Of a DNA stretch of 64,000 bases, positions 32,911 to 42,056 are shown piece after piece. Each line of letters starts with the position of its first letter. Position 1 is the stretch's first letter. The notes beneath the pieces were generated by a model. The model did no database searches, was not told the DNA's origin, and saw only the letters and a list, made by a program, of their open reading frames with translations. The stretch is from Streptomyces sp. NBC_01264 (lineage in GTDB: Bacteria; Actinomycetota; Actinomycetes; Streptomycetales; Streptomycetaceae), in NCBI RefSeq assembly GCF_026340675.1, contig NZ_JAPEOX010000001.1, positions 6,820,001 to 6,884,000 of the forward strand, written 5' to 3'. Position numbers and translations under genes: made by a program.

Positions 32911-34773
32911 GTGCGCCCCACCCGTCCTGCTGGCCCCATCCGTCCCGCCAGACCCACCGTCATACGCTCCGCGCTGTCCCTCCTTACCGCCGCCGCCCTC
33001 GCCGCGGCCGGCCTCCTCGCCGTCGGGCAGCCGGCCGCTGCGGCCGACGCCGACCTCGTCCGCAACGGAGGCTTCGAAGCCGGCCTGGACGGCTGGAGCT
33101 GCTCGGCCGGCAGCGGAGCCGCCGTCAGCACCCCCGTGCACGGCGGCACTTCCGCCCTCAAGGGGACTCCGGCCGGGCAGGACAACGCCCGCTGCTCCCA
33201 GACCGTCACCGTCAAGCCCGACTCCGCGTACACGCTGAGCGCCTGGGTGCAGGGCGCGTACGTCTACCTCGGCGCGACCGGCACGGGGACCACGGACCCG
33301 CAGACCTGGACCCAGACCCCGGGTGCCTGGAAGCAGCTGAGCACGAGCTTCCGTACCGGCGCGAGCACCACCTCGGTGACCGTGTACACGCAGGGCTGGT
33401 ACGGCCAGCCGCCGCACCTCACCGACGACGTGACCCTCGTCGGCCCCGACCCCGGCGGCTCCGGACCCGGCCCCCAGATCCCGGCCGCCCCCACCGGGCT
33501 GACCGGGTCGGCCTCCTCCTCGACCACCGTCGGCCTCTCCTGGGCGGCGGCGAGCGGGGCCACTTCGTACAAGGTCTACCGGGACGGCGCGAACCCGACC
33601 ACCGTCAGCGCCACTTCGGCGACGGTCACCGGCCTCACCGCCTCCACGACGTACTCCTTCCAGGTCAGCGCCGTCAACGCGGCCGGCGAATCCCCGAAGA
33701 GCGCCACCGTCCAGGTGGCCACGCCGAGCGGCCCCGGCAACCCGGGCAACCCCGGCCTGCCCGCGCACGCCCTGGTCGGCTACCTGCACGCCAGCTTCGC
33801 CAACGGCTCCGGCTACGTCCGGATGGCCGACGTACCCGCCTCGTGGGACGTCATCAACCTGGCCTTCGGTGAGCCCACCTCGGTGACCTCGGGCGACATC
33901 CGCTTCCAGCTCTGCCCGGTCAGCGAGTGCCCGAACGTCGAATCGGCCGCGGAGTTCAAGGCCGCCATCAAGGCCAAGCAGGCCGCGGGCAAGAAGGTCC
34001 TGATCTCGATCGGCGGCCAGAACGGCCAGGTCCAGCTGGGCACCACGGCGGCCCGCGACACCTTCGTCTCCTCCGTCAGCAAGATCATCGACGAGTACGG
34101 GCTCAACGGCCTCGACATCGACTTCGAGGGCCACTCCCTCTCCCTGGCCACGGGCGACACCGACTTCCGCGCCCCCACCACCCCGGTGATCGTCAACCTG
34201 ATCTCGGCCGTGAAGACCCTGAAGGCCAAGTACGGCCCGGACTTCATCCTGACGATGGCCCCCGAGACCTTCTTCGTCCAGCTCGGCTACCAGTTCTACG
34301 GATCCGGCCCCTGGGGCGGCCAGGACCCGCGCGCCGGCGCCTACCTGCCGGTCATCCACGCCCTGCGCGACGACCTCACCCTGCTCCACGTCCAGGACTA
34401 CAACTCGGGCTCGATCATGGGCCTCGACAACCAGTACCACTCCATGGGCGGAGCCGACTTCCACATCGCCATGACGGACATGCTGCTCACCGGCTTCCCC
34501 GTGGCCGGCAACACCGCCCGCGTCTTCCCGCCGCTGCGCGCGGACCAGGTCGCCATCGGCCTGCCGGCCACGACCAACGCGGGCAACGGCCACACCTCAC
34601 CGGCGGAGGTCAACAAGGCGCTGGACTGCCTGACGAAGAAGACCAACTGCGGGACGTACCAGACGCACGGCACCTGGCCCGCCCTGCGCGGCCTGATGAC
34701 CTGGTCGATCAACTGGGACCGCTTCGGCAGCTGGGAGTTCTCGAAGAACTTCGACGCCTACTTCGGCGGCTGA
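32911..34773 (+). CDS. Secreted GH18 chitinase with carbohydrate-binding and fibronectin III domains
   Basis: Extracellular chitinase of 620 residues. A signal peptide (1-45 with an Arg-rich n-region and Ala-x-Ala cleavage) is followed by a carbohydrate-binding module (about 47-178, NGGFEAGLDGWSC), a Gly/Pro linker, a fibronectin type III domain (191-275, PTGLTGSASSSTTVGLSW), a Gly-Asn-Pro linker and a GH18 catalytic domain (285-620). The active-site motif is GLDIDFE with Asp402, Asp404 and catalytic Glu406. GTG 32911 has GGAGG 5 nt upstream. A DasR-like operator lies in the promoter. The 14-bp terminator after the gene is shared with the convergent gene. Confidence 0.95.
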   Translation: MRPTRPAGPIRPARPTVIRSALSLLTAAALAAAGLLAVGQPAAAADADLVRNGGFEAGLDGWSCSAGSGAAVSTPVHGGTSALKGTPAGQDNARCSQTVTVKPDSAYTLSAWVQGAYVYLGATGTGTTDPQTWTQTPGAWKQLSTSFRTGASTTSVTVYTQGWYGQPPHLTDDVTLVGPDPGGSGPGPQIPAAPTGLTGSASSSTTVGLSWAAASGATSYKVYRDGANPTTVSATSATVTGLTASTTYSFQVSAVNAAGESPKSATVQVATPSGPGNPGNPGLPAHALVGYLHASFANGSGYVRMADVPASWDVINLAFGEPTSVTSGDIRFQLCPVSECPNVESAAEFKAAIKAKQAAGKKVLISIGGQNGQVQLGTTAARDTFVSSVSKIIDEYGLNGLDIDFEGHSLSLATGDTDFRAPTTPVIVNLISAVKTLKAKYGPDFILTMAPETFFVQLGYQFYGSGPWGGQDPRAGAYLPVIHALRDDLTLLHVQDYNSGSIMGLDNQYHSMGGADFHIAMTDMLLTGFPVAGNTARVFPPLRADQVAIGLPATTNAGNGHTSPAEVNKALDCLTKKTNCGTYQTHGTWPALRGLMTWSINWDRFGSWEFSKNFDAYFGG

Positions 34774-34799
34774 CCGCCGGCCGAACGGCCGTCGGACGG

Positions 34800-34833
34800 G
34801 GCAGGGCCGGGGCACGCACGCCCCGGCCCTGCC
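34800..34833. terminator. Bidirectional hairpin terminator after the chitinase
   Basis: A perfect 14-bp stem (34800-34813 with 34820-34833), loop ACGCAC, lies between convergent genes; its last base abuts the stop codon of the gene on the minus strand. Confidence 0.85.
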
Positions 34834-36831
34834 TCACAGCAGCCCGTCCCACATCTGCTCCAGCAGCAGGGACCACCAGCTCTCCGACCCGGCCAGCGCC
34901 GGAGGGTCGAGTCGCATCAGCTCCGACTGGAACTCCTCGGTCCAGCGGCCGGCCCGCTGCGGGGTGAGTCCGTGACGCAGCGGCCACATCCGGCCGAGGA
35001 GCGCGAGGCAGTGAGCGAAGTCCGGCAGTCCCGAGTTGACGAACTGCGTCGTCACGGTGCCCGGCGAGTCCAGCGGAACGGCCACGACGCGCAGGGATTT
35101 TCGCTCGACGCACAGCGCCCGGCCGAAGTCGTGTCCCACGACCAGCGAGATGTCCGCGCCCGAGGCCACGAGCGCGTTGCACAGCAGCGCCACGTCCGAG
35201 GACGTGGCCCAGGGCTGGTCCGGCTCGGGCAGCGCCCAGAAGAACGGGCCGAAGTCCCGGGGCAGGCCCGCCTCCACGAGAGTCTCCTGGACGACCGCGG
35301 GCGCCCCGGTGCGCAGTGCGTCCAGCCAGGTGAACCGCACGACGTTCTCCGGCGCGAAGGCGCGCGCCACGTGGTGCGCGGCGGACGCGACCCCCGACCC
35401 CTGGGGCTCGGCCGGGGCGCGGAGAAGGGGCGTGCGGACCGGCGCCTGATCGGCATCTCGACGGGTCAGCAGTTCCCACATGCCCGCTCGGCGGCTCGCG
35501 AGGTCCCCGCCGTAGGGGATGTCGCGCAGGGCCACGGCTCTGGGCCAGGTCTCCTGGATCATCCGGGCGCAGTAGCCGCCGGGCAGGTCACAGGCCTCCA
35601 GCTCGGTGCGTACGTCCAGCACCTGGTTCGGAGGTACGCCCCGGGCGCGCAGTTCGTATAGGAGCTGCCACTCGGGGTGCGGGCGTCCGGGCGCCGACGT
35701 GCGGGTGATCTGGTGGACGGTGCCGTCGCCGGTGCGGTAGCGCAGGATCGCCAGGTGTCCGGGTCCGACGGTCGGTGCGCCCCGTACGGGGGCGGGGTCG
35801 GTGGGCGCGCCCGCGGTCTGAGCTTGTGTGTACCAGGCCGGCGGCGCGTCGTAGACGCCGAAGTCGTCCTCCGACTCCTCCGCGATGTCCACCGGATCCG
35901 GCCGGACAACTCCGCGCCGACCGGCGGTTTCGTTGTCCAGTAGGGAGCTCCGGACAATCGGCGGCTGCGACTGCGGAGCGCCTTCGGCGGGCTCGTCGCC
36001 CATGCGTCCGCGCAGGTCGTCGAGTTCCTCGTCCTGTTCCTCCAACTGGGCGCGGGAGGCCCGCAGCACGGCCTCGATCTGGTCGAGCGGGGGCAGGCCC
36101 AGAGCCTCGCCGGACGCGTCGCGCCGGGCGTCCTCCGGCTCCTCCGCCGGTGCGGCACCGGCAGCCTGCCGCTCCACGGCCATGCGTTCGCGCGTGACGC
36201 GCTCGTCTGCGGTCAGCGTGAGCCGCTCCGCCGCCGACCGGGCCTGGCGGGCGTGCTCCAACTGCTCGCCGGCCTGCCGCCGGTACTCCAGCGACAGGTC
36301 CAGCTCCCGCTGGAGCCTCGCGCGGTCCTCCCGCGCACTGTCCCGTTCCTGCTCCAGCACCAGGCAGCGGTCCTGCAGGACCTTCACCGTGCTGCCCAGC
36401 AGAGTGCACTGCTTCTCGGAGTCGGCGAGTTTGCGCATCGCCTCCATCTGGAGGAGCCGGGCGTCGTCGAGCCGCAGCAGAGCCAGTGCGAGCGGCTCGC
36501 GCGGCCGCTGACGCACCATGAGCGGAGCCTGCCCGCCGCCCTCCTTGAGGGTCCGGCCCGCCGTCTCCGCCTCGGCGAGCAGCCGCAGGCCCTCGGCGCG
36601 CTGGCGCTCGCGCATCGCGGAGTCGGCAACGTAGCGGTCCACGACCTCGGTCAGCAGTTTCTCGGTGATCAGGGTGGAACCGTTGCGGTAGGCGCCCCAT
36701 GAGCTCTTGCCCACGTAGAGGGCGGCTTCCAGATCGCGTACCGGAACATGGCCGATCACGGTGCGCAGCCACTGCGCCAGCGCGTTCGCCTGCGCGGTTC
36801 GCCCCCGTAACTCGCCCTGCGGACGCCCCAT
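34834..36831 (-). CDS. Multidomain protein: HTH-like, coiled coil, deaminase-like, SUKH-like
   Basis: Cytoplasmic protein of 665 residues with no signal peptide. Residues 22-51 look like a helix-turn-helix. 110-275 is a long charged coiled coil (many E, R, Q). 355-455 has the zinc-site pattern of deaminases: His385-Pro-Glu387, then Cys414 and Cys421 in ELEACDLPGGYCAR. The C-terminal 190 residues resemble SUKH-4 immunity-type proteins, with repeated motifs such as FGPFFWALPEPD, LVVGHDFGRALCVE and TTQFVNSGLPDFAHCL. Deaminase and SUKH domains usually occur as toxin and immunity protein in polymorphic toxin systems; here they are joined in one chain. ATG 36831 has a G-rich site upstream. The SUKH and deaminase assignments are by eye. 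Confidence 0.62.
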   Translation of the reverse strand: MGRPQGELRGRTAQANALAQWLRTVIGHVPVRDLEAALYVGKSSWGAYRNGSTLITEKLLTEVVDRYVADSAMRERQRAEGLRLLAEAETAGRTLKEGGGQAPLMVRQRPREPLALALLRLDDARLLQMEAMRKLADSEKQCTLLGSTVKVLQDRCLVLEQERDSAREDRARLQRELDLSLEYRRQAGEQLEHARQARSAAERLTLTADERVTRERMAVERQAAGAAPAEEPEDARRDASGEALGLPPLDQIEAVLRASRAQLEEQDEELDDLRGRMGDEPAEGAPQSQPPIVRSSLLDNETAGRRGVVRPDPVDIAEESEDDFGVYDAPPAWYTQAQTAGAPTDPAPVRGAPTVGPGHLAILRYRTGDGTVHQITRTSAPGRPHPEWQLLYELRARGVPPNQVLDVRTELEACDLPGGYCARMIQETWPRAVALRDIPYGGDLASRRAGMWELLTRRDADQAPVRTPLLRAPAEPQGSGVASAAHHVARAFAPENVVRFTWLDALRTGAPAVVQETLVEAGLPRDFGPFFWALPEPDQPWATSSDVALLCNALVASGADISLVVGHDFGRALCVERKSLRVVAVPLDSPGTVTTQFVNSGLPDFAHCLALLGRMWPLRHGLTPQRAGRWTEEFQSELMRLDPPALAGSESWWSLLLEQMWDGLL

Positions 36832-36850
36832 TTCCCCCCCGCCCTCGTCG

Positions 36851-36929
36851 TTGTCCAGCGGGACATCACCGCATTGTCCCCGATTCCGGCCGGCGAACTG
36901 CGGTGTTGCCGAAGCTCCGCAGCGGACAA
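36851..36929. promoter_or_regulatory. Cluster of TTGTCC/GGACAA half-sites in a divergent promoter region
   Basis: TTGTCC occurs at 36851-36856 and 36874-36879 (23-bp period), with opposing GGACAT at 36861-36866 and GGACAA at 36924-36929. TGTCC-AGCG-GGACA (36852-36865) is a perfect short palindrome. The cluster lies between the divergent fusion-protein gene and the small membrane-protein gene. Another TTGTCC/GGACAA pair lies inside the fusion gene near 35935-35957. Confidence 0.45.
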
Positions 36930-36988
36930 CCGAGGGGGCGGTCGATCGTGGTTCTTCCACCCGCCGAACCGACTCCGGGAGACCTGCC

Positions 36989-37162
36989 ATGCCCACACCC
37001 GATCCGCAGGGGGAGAAGCCCCCTTCCTGGCCCTACGCGATCACGGCGATCCTGGTCCTCGCCCTCCAGCAGGGCTGGGAGCCCCGGGACATCGCGACGC
37101 TCGCCGCCGTCCTGCTGGTGCTCATCGCCCTGGTGCGGAGCGCCGGGAGCCGCGGCGAATGA
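36989..37162 (+). CDS. Small single-span membrane protein
   Basis: A 57-residue protein with one strongly hydrophobic segment (ILVLALQQGW and LAAVLLVLIALV) and polar ends. ATG 36989 has GGGAG 8 nt upstream. Divergently placed from the deaminase/SUKH-like gene. The 3' end overlaps the end of the PAP2 phosphatase gene on the other strand by 41 bp. Function unknown; a longer upstream reading frame exists but would run through the divergent promoter. Confidence 0.6.
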   Translation: MPTPDPQGEKPPSWPYAITAILVLALQQGWEPRDIATLAAVLLVLIALVRSAGSRGE

Positions 37163-37937
37163 CGGCGTGCACCGCCAGCAGCAGCGGCGTGCACATCAGG
37201 AGGCTGGCCAGGACGTCCAGGGGCCAGTGGTAGCCGCGCAGGATCAGCCCCGTCGCCGTCAGGGCGGTGAGGCCGGCCGCGAGGGGGAGGGGCCAGCGGC
37301 CCCGGGTGTACGGGCGCACGAGCAGGGCCGCGGCCACGTACGCCACGTACGCGGTGGCCGTGTGGCCCGAGGGGTAGTAGCCGGAGGCCCAGGGCTCCAG
37401 CGGGCCCGGCCGGCCGGTCCACTCCTTCAACGGGACGACCAGGGCCGGCACCAGGACCATGGCCAGCGCCGCGGCCGCCGCGCCCCGGCGGTTGCCGCGC
37501 CGGGCGGCGTGGACCACCGCGAGGAGCAGGACGGGGACCGCGACCGGGATGTTGCCGAGATCGGAGAGGCGCTGGGTGACCGCGTCGGGGACGGTGCGCA
37601 CGAGCGCCCGGCTGAGGCCGGCGTCCGGGACCAGCAGGGGCCCGGACACGAGGACCTGCCAGGTGATCAGGGCGAAGAGCGCTACGCAGAGTGCGGAGAC
37701 CGCGTAGGCCGCCGAGGTCCCGGGGAACCCGGAACGGAGAGTGGCCGGCCGCCCCGGAACAGGGGGGGTGGTTCCGGGGCGGCCGCCCGGATCGGGTTGC
37801 CGGGCGCCCCGGGGGGTTTGGGGCGTGCGGCCGTCCGATCGCTGAGGAGTGTGCGCGAACGCATGCCCAGTACGGCGCTGGGGAAGCCCGGTACTGGTGT
37901 CGCCCCCGGTTTCCCGGAAGCGGGGTGTCTCACTCAT
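37122..37937 (-). CDS. PAP2-family membrane phosphatase
   Basis: Membrane phosphatase of 271 residues of the type 2 phosphatidic acid phosphatase family. After a hydrophilic Pro/Arg-rich region of about 75 residues come five to six membrane segments. Catalytic motifs are present in order: KEWTGRP, YPSGHTATAY and RGYHWPLDV, with two catalytic His residues. Likely substrates are lipid phosphates or undecaprenyl diphosphate. ATG at 37937 with a Pro-rich N-terminus is chosen; an in-frame start at 38006 would add 23 residues. Confidence 0.88.
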   Translation of the reverse strand: MSETPRFRETGGDTSTGLPQRRTGHAFAHTPQRSDGRTPQTPRGARQPDPGGRPGTTPPVPGRPATLRSGFPGTSAAYAVSALCVALFALITWQVLVSGPLLVPDAGLSRALVRTVPDAVTQRLSDLGNIPVAVPVLLLAVVHAARRGNRRGAAAAALAMVLVPALVVPLKEWTGRPGPLEPWASGYYPSGHTATAYVAYVAAALLVRPYTRGRWPLPLAAGLTALTATGLILRGYHWPLDVLASLLMCTPLLLAVHAVIRRGSRRSAPGR

Positions 37938-38102
37938 CTGCAGAAACCGTACGGCAGCGGAAGGGGGACCGACAGCAGGAAAACGCTCCCGCCATCGGCC
38001 CCCCACACCTTCTTCACAGCGCCCGACCGTTACCCGCGGTAGTGAACGCGTGGTGATCGAAGATCGAGTCCCTGCGTTCTACCGCCTGTGTCAGACGTTC
38101 GA

Positions 38103-39437
38103 TCAGAGGGTCGCGAACGCGGCCTCGATGACGTCCAGGCCCTCGTTCAGCAGGTCCTCGCCGATGACGAGCGGCGGCAGGAAGCGGAGCACGTTGCCGT
38201 AGGTGCCGCAGGTGAGGACGAGGACGCCCTCGGCGTGGCAGGCCTTGGCGAGCGCGGCGGCCGCCTCCGGGTTCGGGGTCTTGGAGGCGGGGTCCTTGAC
38301 GAGCTCGATCGCGATCATGGCGCCGCGGCCGCGGATGTCGCCGACGATGTCGTACTTCTCCTGGATGGCCGTCAGGCGGGACTTCATGATCGACTCGATC
38401 TTCCTCGCCGCGGCGTTGAGGTCGAACTCCTTCATGGTCTCGATGGAGCCGAGCGCACCGGCGCAGGCCACCGGGTTGCCGCCGTAGGTACCGCCCAGGC
38501 CGCCGCCGTGCACGGAGTCCATCATCTCGGCGCGGCCGGTCACGGCGGCGAGCGGCAGGCCGCCCGCGATGCCCTTGGCGGTCGTGATCAGGTCGGGGAC
38601 GATGCCCTCGTCCTCGCACGCGAACCACTGGCCGGTTCGGCAGAAGCCGGACTGGATCTCGTCGGCGACGAAGACGATGCCGTTGTCGTTGGCGAACTTC
38701 ACGATGGCCGGGAGGAAGCCCTTGGCCGGCTCGATGAAGCCGCCCTCGCCGAGGACCGGCTCGATGATGATCGCGGCGACGTTCTCGGCGCCGATCTGCT
38801 TGACGATGTTGTCGATCGCCTGGGCCGCGGCCTCGGGGCCGCAGTTCTCGGCGCCGGTGGGCCAGCGGTAGCCGTAGGCGACCGGGACGCGGTAGACCTC
38901 GGGGGCGAACGGCCCGAAGCCCTGCTTGTACGGCATGTTCTTCGAGGTCAGCGCCATCGTGAGGTTCGTACGGCCGTGGTAGCCGTGGTCGAAGACGACG
39001 ACGGCCTGGCGCTTGGTGTACGAACGGGCGATCTTGACGGCGTTCTCGACGGCCTCGGCGCCGGAGTTGAACAGCGCCGACTTCTTCGCGTGGTCACCCG
39101 GGGTGAGCTCGGCGAGGGCCTCGCAGACCTCCACGTAGCCCTCGTAGGGGGTCACCATGAAACAGGTGTGGGTGAAGTCGGCGAGCTGCGCGGCGGCGCG
39201 GCGCACGACGGCCTCGGCGGAGGCGCCGACCGAGGTCACGGCGATGCCGGAGCCGAAGTCGATCATGCGGTTGCCGTCGACGTCCTCGATGATGCCGCCG
39301 CCCGCGCGGGCCGTGAAGACGGGGAGCACGGAGCCCACGCCACCGGCCACCGTCGACAGACGGCGGGCCTGCAGCTCCTGCGACTTGGGGCCGGGGATCG
39401 CGGTGACGATGCGGCGCTCCTGCGGAACAGCGGTCAT
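38103..39437 (-). CDS. gabT: 4-aminobutyrate aminotransferase
   Basis: Class III PLP aminotransferase of 444 residues that moves the amino group of GABA to 2-oxoglutarate, giving succinate semialdehyde. The PLP lysine is in LITTAKGIAGGLP and the conserved Asp in FVADEIQSGFCRTG. SGAEAVENAVK binds the cofactor phosphate and GGTYGGNPVA is the family's substrate-side motif. It completes the GABA end of the polyamine pathway; the matching dehydrogenase may be the enzyme at 44162. The leader (39438-39702, shared with a divergent gene) holds no obvious further gene. Confidence 0.93.
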   Translation of the reverse strand: MTAVPQERRIVTAIPGPKSQELQARRLSTVAGGVGSVLPVFTARAGGGIIEDVDGNRMIDFGSGIAVTSVGASAEAVVRRAAAQLADFTHTCFMVTPYEGYVEVCEALAELTPGDHAKKSALFNSGAEAVENAVKIARSYTKRQAVVVFDHGYHGRTNLTMALTSKNMPYKQGFGPFAPEVYRVPVAYGYRWPTGAENCGPEAAAQAIDNIVKQIGAENVAAIIIEPVLGEGGFIEPAKGFLPAIVKFANDNGIVFVADEIQSGFCRTGQWFACEDEGIVPDLITTAKGIAGGLPLAAVTGRAEMMDSVHGGGLGGTYGGNPVACAGALGSIETMKEFDLNAAARKIESIMKSRLTAIQEKYDIVGDIRGRGAMIAIELVKDPASKTPNPEAAAALAKACHAEGVLVLTCGTYGNVLRFLPPLVIGEDLLNEGLDVIEAAFATL

Positions 39438-39702
39438 AGGGGGCTCCTGGGGGGTGTTTTCGGACGCACTTGTGTCTTTGTCCGCAGGCTAGGCCCGGGA
39501 GGCGGGGTCCTGCATGCTCCGTTCGGGAGTGGTCCCCGCGTGTCCTTGTCCGTGACGGCCATAGGGAGGAATCCGCGCATGTCTTGTGGATCATGCCCGG
39601 GTACGGGCCGCGGGGCGGCGACGGCCACTAGATTGAGCGCGCAGTGCAGTGCGATGCAGTACAGGCAGGGCAGCGCGGTAACGGGCAGGGGGCAGGGGTT
39701 AC

Positions 39703-41871
39703 ATGGACACCGACGGCACGCACGGCGGGGAGCGGCGGACACCGTCGGACACCGGGCACGTCCCCCGCCCGGCCGGGCCTCCGGGGATCCAGGGCCCGGC
39801 CGCCCCTCCTGGATCTGCCGGACTCCCGCCGAAGCCCGCCCACGCCCCGGGGTCGGCCCGAGTGCCGGCGGGGGGCTCCGAGGCAGGCCCCACCCTCAGC
39901 GACTGGCTGCGCGTCCCGCGCCGCGCCGCCGGCCCCGGCGTCTGGTCGTACGGGCACGTGCCCCGCGCCGCGCAGGAGCCCGAGGTCACCCCGACCCGCC
40001 AGCTGGTCAGCGGGGCTCTCATCTCCCTGCTGGCCGGGCTGCTGCTGTGGTCCCTCCTCTGGAACGGCTACCTCGGCGGCTTCTGGCTCTGGCCGCTCTA
40101 CATGTTCACCCCCGACTCGTGGGCCGGGACGCTCCCCTCCGTCGTCGCCTCCTACATCTGGTACGCCATCGTCGCGGCGACCCTCGCCATCGGCTTCGGC
40201 CGCCTCGGCCGCTGGCCCGAGCTGACCCGCCGGATCCTCGGCGGCCGCTCCGTGCGGGCCGAGGTGCCGGCGCCGCGGGCGGTGGAGCCCGGTGGCCCCG
40301 ACGATCCCGCGGCCTGGAGCGAGGTGCGGGCCGCCGGGTTGGTGGAGGTGGCCGATCGGCTCGGGGCCGAGGTGGTGGGCGGGCGGATGAACGACGTGGA
40401 CTTCGTGCGGATCCGGCGCGCCTGGGAGACCGTACGGGCCGACCCCTCGCGGACGCGGGCCTTCGCCGAGGCCGTGCGGGACAAGGGTGCCGGGGCCTGC
40501 GTCCACCCGTCGGGGGCGCGCGAGCTGCCCGCCCGCGCGGCCCGGCACGATCTGCTCGCCCGGCAGGTGCTGCTGGGCACCGTCCAGGACGGCGAGCGCA
40601 ACCCGTACGCCCGCCGCGGCAGCGGCATCGCCCTCGACCCCGGAGTCCTCGGCACCTCGCTGCTCGCCATCGGCCCCTCCGGCGCGGGCAAGACCTCCCG
40701 CCTGGTCCGCCCCGTCGTGGAGTCGCTGGCGCTGCAGGCCCTGGCCGGCCAGGCCGCCGTCGTCGTGGTCGCCTCCACCGGCACCGCCCTGGGACCCGAC
40801 GAGGGCTACGACGTCGTCGTCCGCGTCGGCGATCCCGACTCCGTCTACGACCTGGATCTCTACGGGGGCACGACCGACCCCGACGAGGCCGCCACGCTGC
40901 TCGCGGAGGGCTTCGTGGGGGATCTGCCGGGGATCGACGTGCGCCGCGCCGCCACCGCCCTGGCTCAGCTCCTCGGACCCTTCCGGGCCGCGTACGGCCG
41001 TTTCCCCGCCGTGCCCGAGCTGCGGGAGCTCCTCGACCACGTGCCGGTCGCCCTCGCCGCCCTGCGCCAGGACCTGGAGAGCGCCGGACAGCACCGGATG
41101 CTCCGCGAACTCGACGCGCGCGACCGCCAGCACGGGGCCCCCGCCGACCCGGGCCCGGCCCTCGCCGACCGGGTCGCGCTGCTGGACCGGCCCGCCTTCG
41201 CGGGGTTCTTCGACACCACCGGCGCCGGGCGGCCCTTCTCCCTGCGGGCCCTGGAACATCCCCTGCGGGTCCGCGTGGACCTTCCCGAGCGCGGGCACGC
41301 CGATGCCTCCCGGATGCTGGCCCGACTGCTGCTCGCGCAGTTCAACGCCTCCGCCGCGGCCCGCGCCGACCGCACGCTCTTCGCGCTCCTCGCCTTCGAT
41401 GACGCCTCCCACACGCTCACCCCGGAAGCGGTGCGCGGCATCCAGCGGCTCCGTTCCGCCAATGCGGGAGTCCTCCTCACGCTGCGCACCCTGGACGATG
41501 TACCGGAAGCCCTGCGCACCCCGCTGCTCGGGGCCGTGGGCTGCCGGATGGCCTTCTCAGGGGTCACCACCTGGGACGGCAAGCGGTTCGCCGAGACCTG
41601 GGGCACCGAATGGGTGGAGACCCGCGACGTCACCCATCGGACGGTCTTCGCCGACCAGCCGCTCACCCGGGCCATCCACGCCTTCCGGAAACTGGTCTCC
41701 GGCAAGGCGGTGACCACCGACGCCGTGACCGTGCGCCAGGTGGAGCGGGAACGCTGGTCTGCCTCCGACCTGGCGCACCTGGTGCCCCCCGGCCACGCCG
41801 TGCTGTCCCTGACCTCCGTCCGCGGCGAGCGGGTCGCCCCTCTGCTGGTGCGGCTCGGCGGGCAGGGATGA
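39703..41871 (+). CDS. FtsK/HerA-superfamily membrane ATPase-like protein
   Basis: Protein of 722 residues with a 90-residue Pro/Gly-rich tail at the N-terminus, two membrane segments (about 99-118 and 146-166), and a C-terminal P-loop ATPase-like region. Walker A is GPSGAGKTS at 324-332, and a likely Walker B is LFALLAFDDASHT near 560. The layout (two membrane helices then NTPase) recalls TraG/VirD4- or FtsK/HerA-like coupling ATPases, but no mobilisation or secretion genes lie nearby. In streptomycetes similar genes are annotated simply as ATP/GTP-binding proteins. It ends in an 8-bp tandem repeat. Divergent from gabT. Confidence 0.7.
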   Translation: MDTDGTHGGERRTPSDTGHVPRPAGPPGIQGPAAPPGSAGLPPKPAHAPGSARVPAGGSEAGPTLSDWLRVPRRAAGPGVWSYGHVPRAAQEPEVTPTRQLVSGALISLLAGLLLWSLLWNGYLGGFWLWPLYMFTPDSWAGTLPSVVASYIWYAIVAATLAIGFGRLGRWPELTRRILGGRSVRAEVPAPRAVEPGGPDDPAAWSEVRAAGLVEVADRLGAEVVGGRMNDVDFVRIRRAWETVRADPSRTRAFAEAVRDKGAGACVHPSGARELPARAARHDLLARQVLLGTVQDGERNPYARRGSGIALDPGVLGTSLLAIGPSGAGKTSRLVRPVVESLALQALAGQAAVVVVASTGTALGPDEGYDVVVRVGDPDSVYDLDLYGGTTDPDEAATLLAEGFVGDLPGIDVRRAATALAQLLGPFRAAYGRFPAVPELRELLDHVPVALAALRQDLESAGQHRMLRELDARDRQHGAPADPGPALADRVALLDRPAFAGFFDTTGAGRPFSLRALEHPLRVRVDLPERGHADASRMLARLLLAQFNASAAARADRTLFALLAFDDASHTLTPEAVRGIQRLRSANAGVLLTLRTLDDVPEALRTPLLGAVGCRMAFSGVTTWDGKRFAETWGTEWVETRDVTHRTVFADQPLTRAIHAFRKLVSGKAVTTDAVTVRQVERERWSASDLAHLVPPGHAVLSLTSVRGERVAPLLVRLGGQG

Positions 41872-41894
41872 AGGGATGAAGGGATGAAGGGATG
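41865..41894 (+). repeat. Tandem 8-bp repeat at the ATPase gene stop
   Basis: GGGATGAA is repeated three full times plus six bases. The gene's TGA stop (41869-41871) lies in the first unit; because 8 is not a multiple of 3, each added unit places a TGA in a new frame. Copy number could vary without changing the protein's end. Confidence 0.85.
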
Positions 41895-42056
41895 AGTCGA
41901 GGCGGCGGCCGGACGGGGCGAACCCGTACGGGATGGCAGAATCAGAGGGTGCCGTTCGTACGACACGGCGAAAACCGCGGTGGTGGTCCACGGCGAGAAT
42001 CCTCCGTCGGCACCTCGCCGCCGCACCCCTCCTCCCCCTAAGGCGCCCCGGTACCC

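Noticed and set aside
39703..41871. Conjugative element or prophage marked by the FtsK/TraG-like ATPase
   Set aside because: No integrase, relaxase, replication gene, attachment site or tRNA target is seen nearby, and flanking genes are core metabolism genes.
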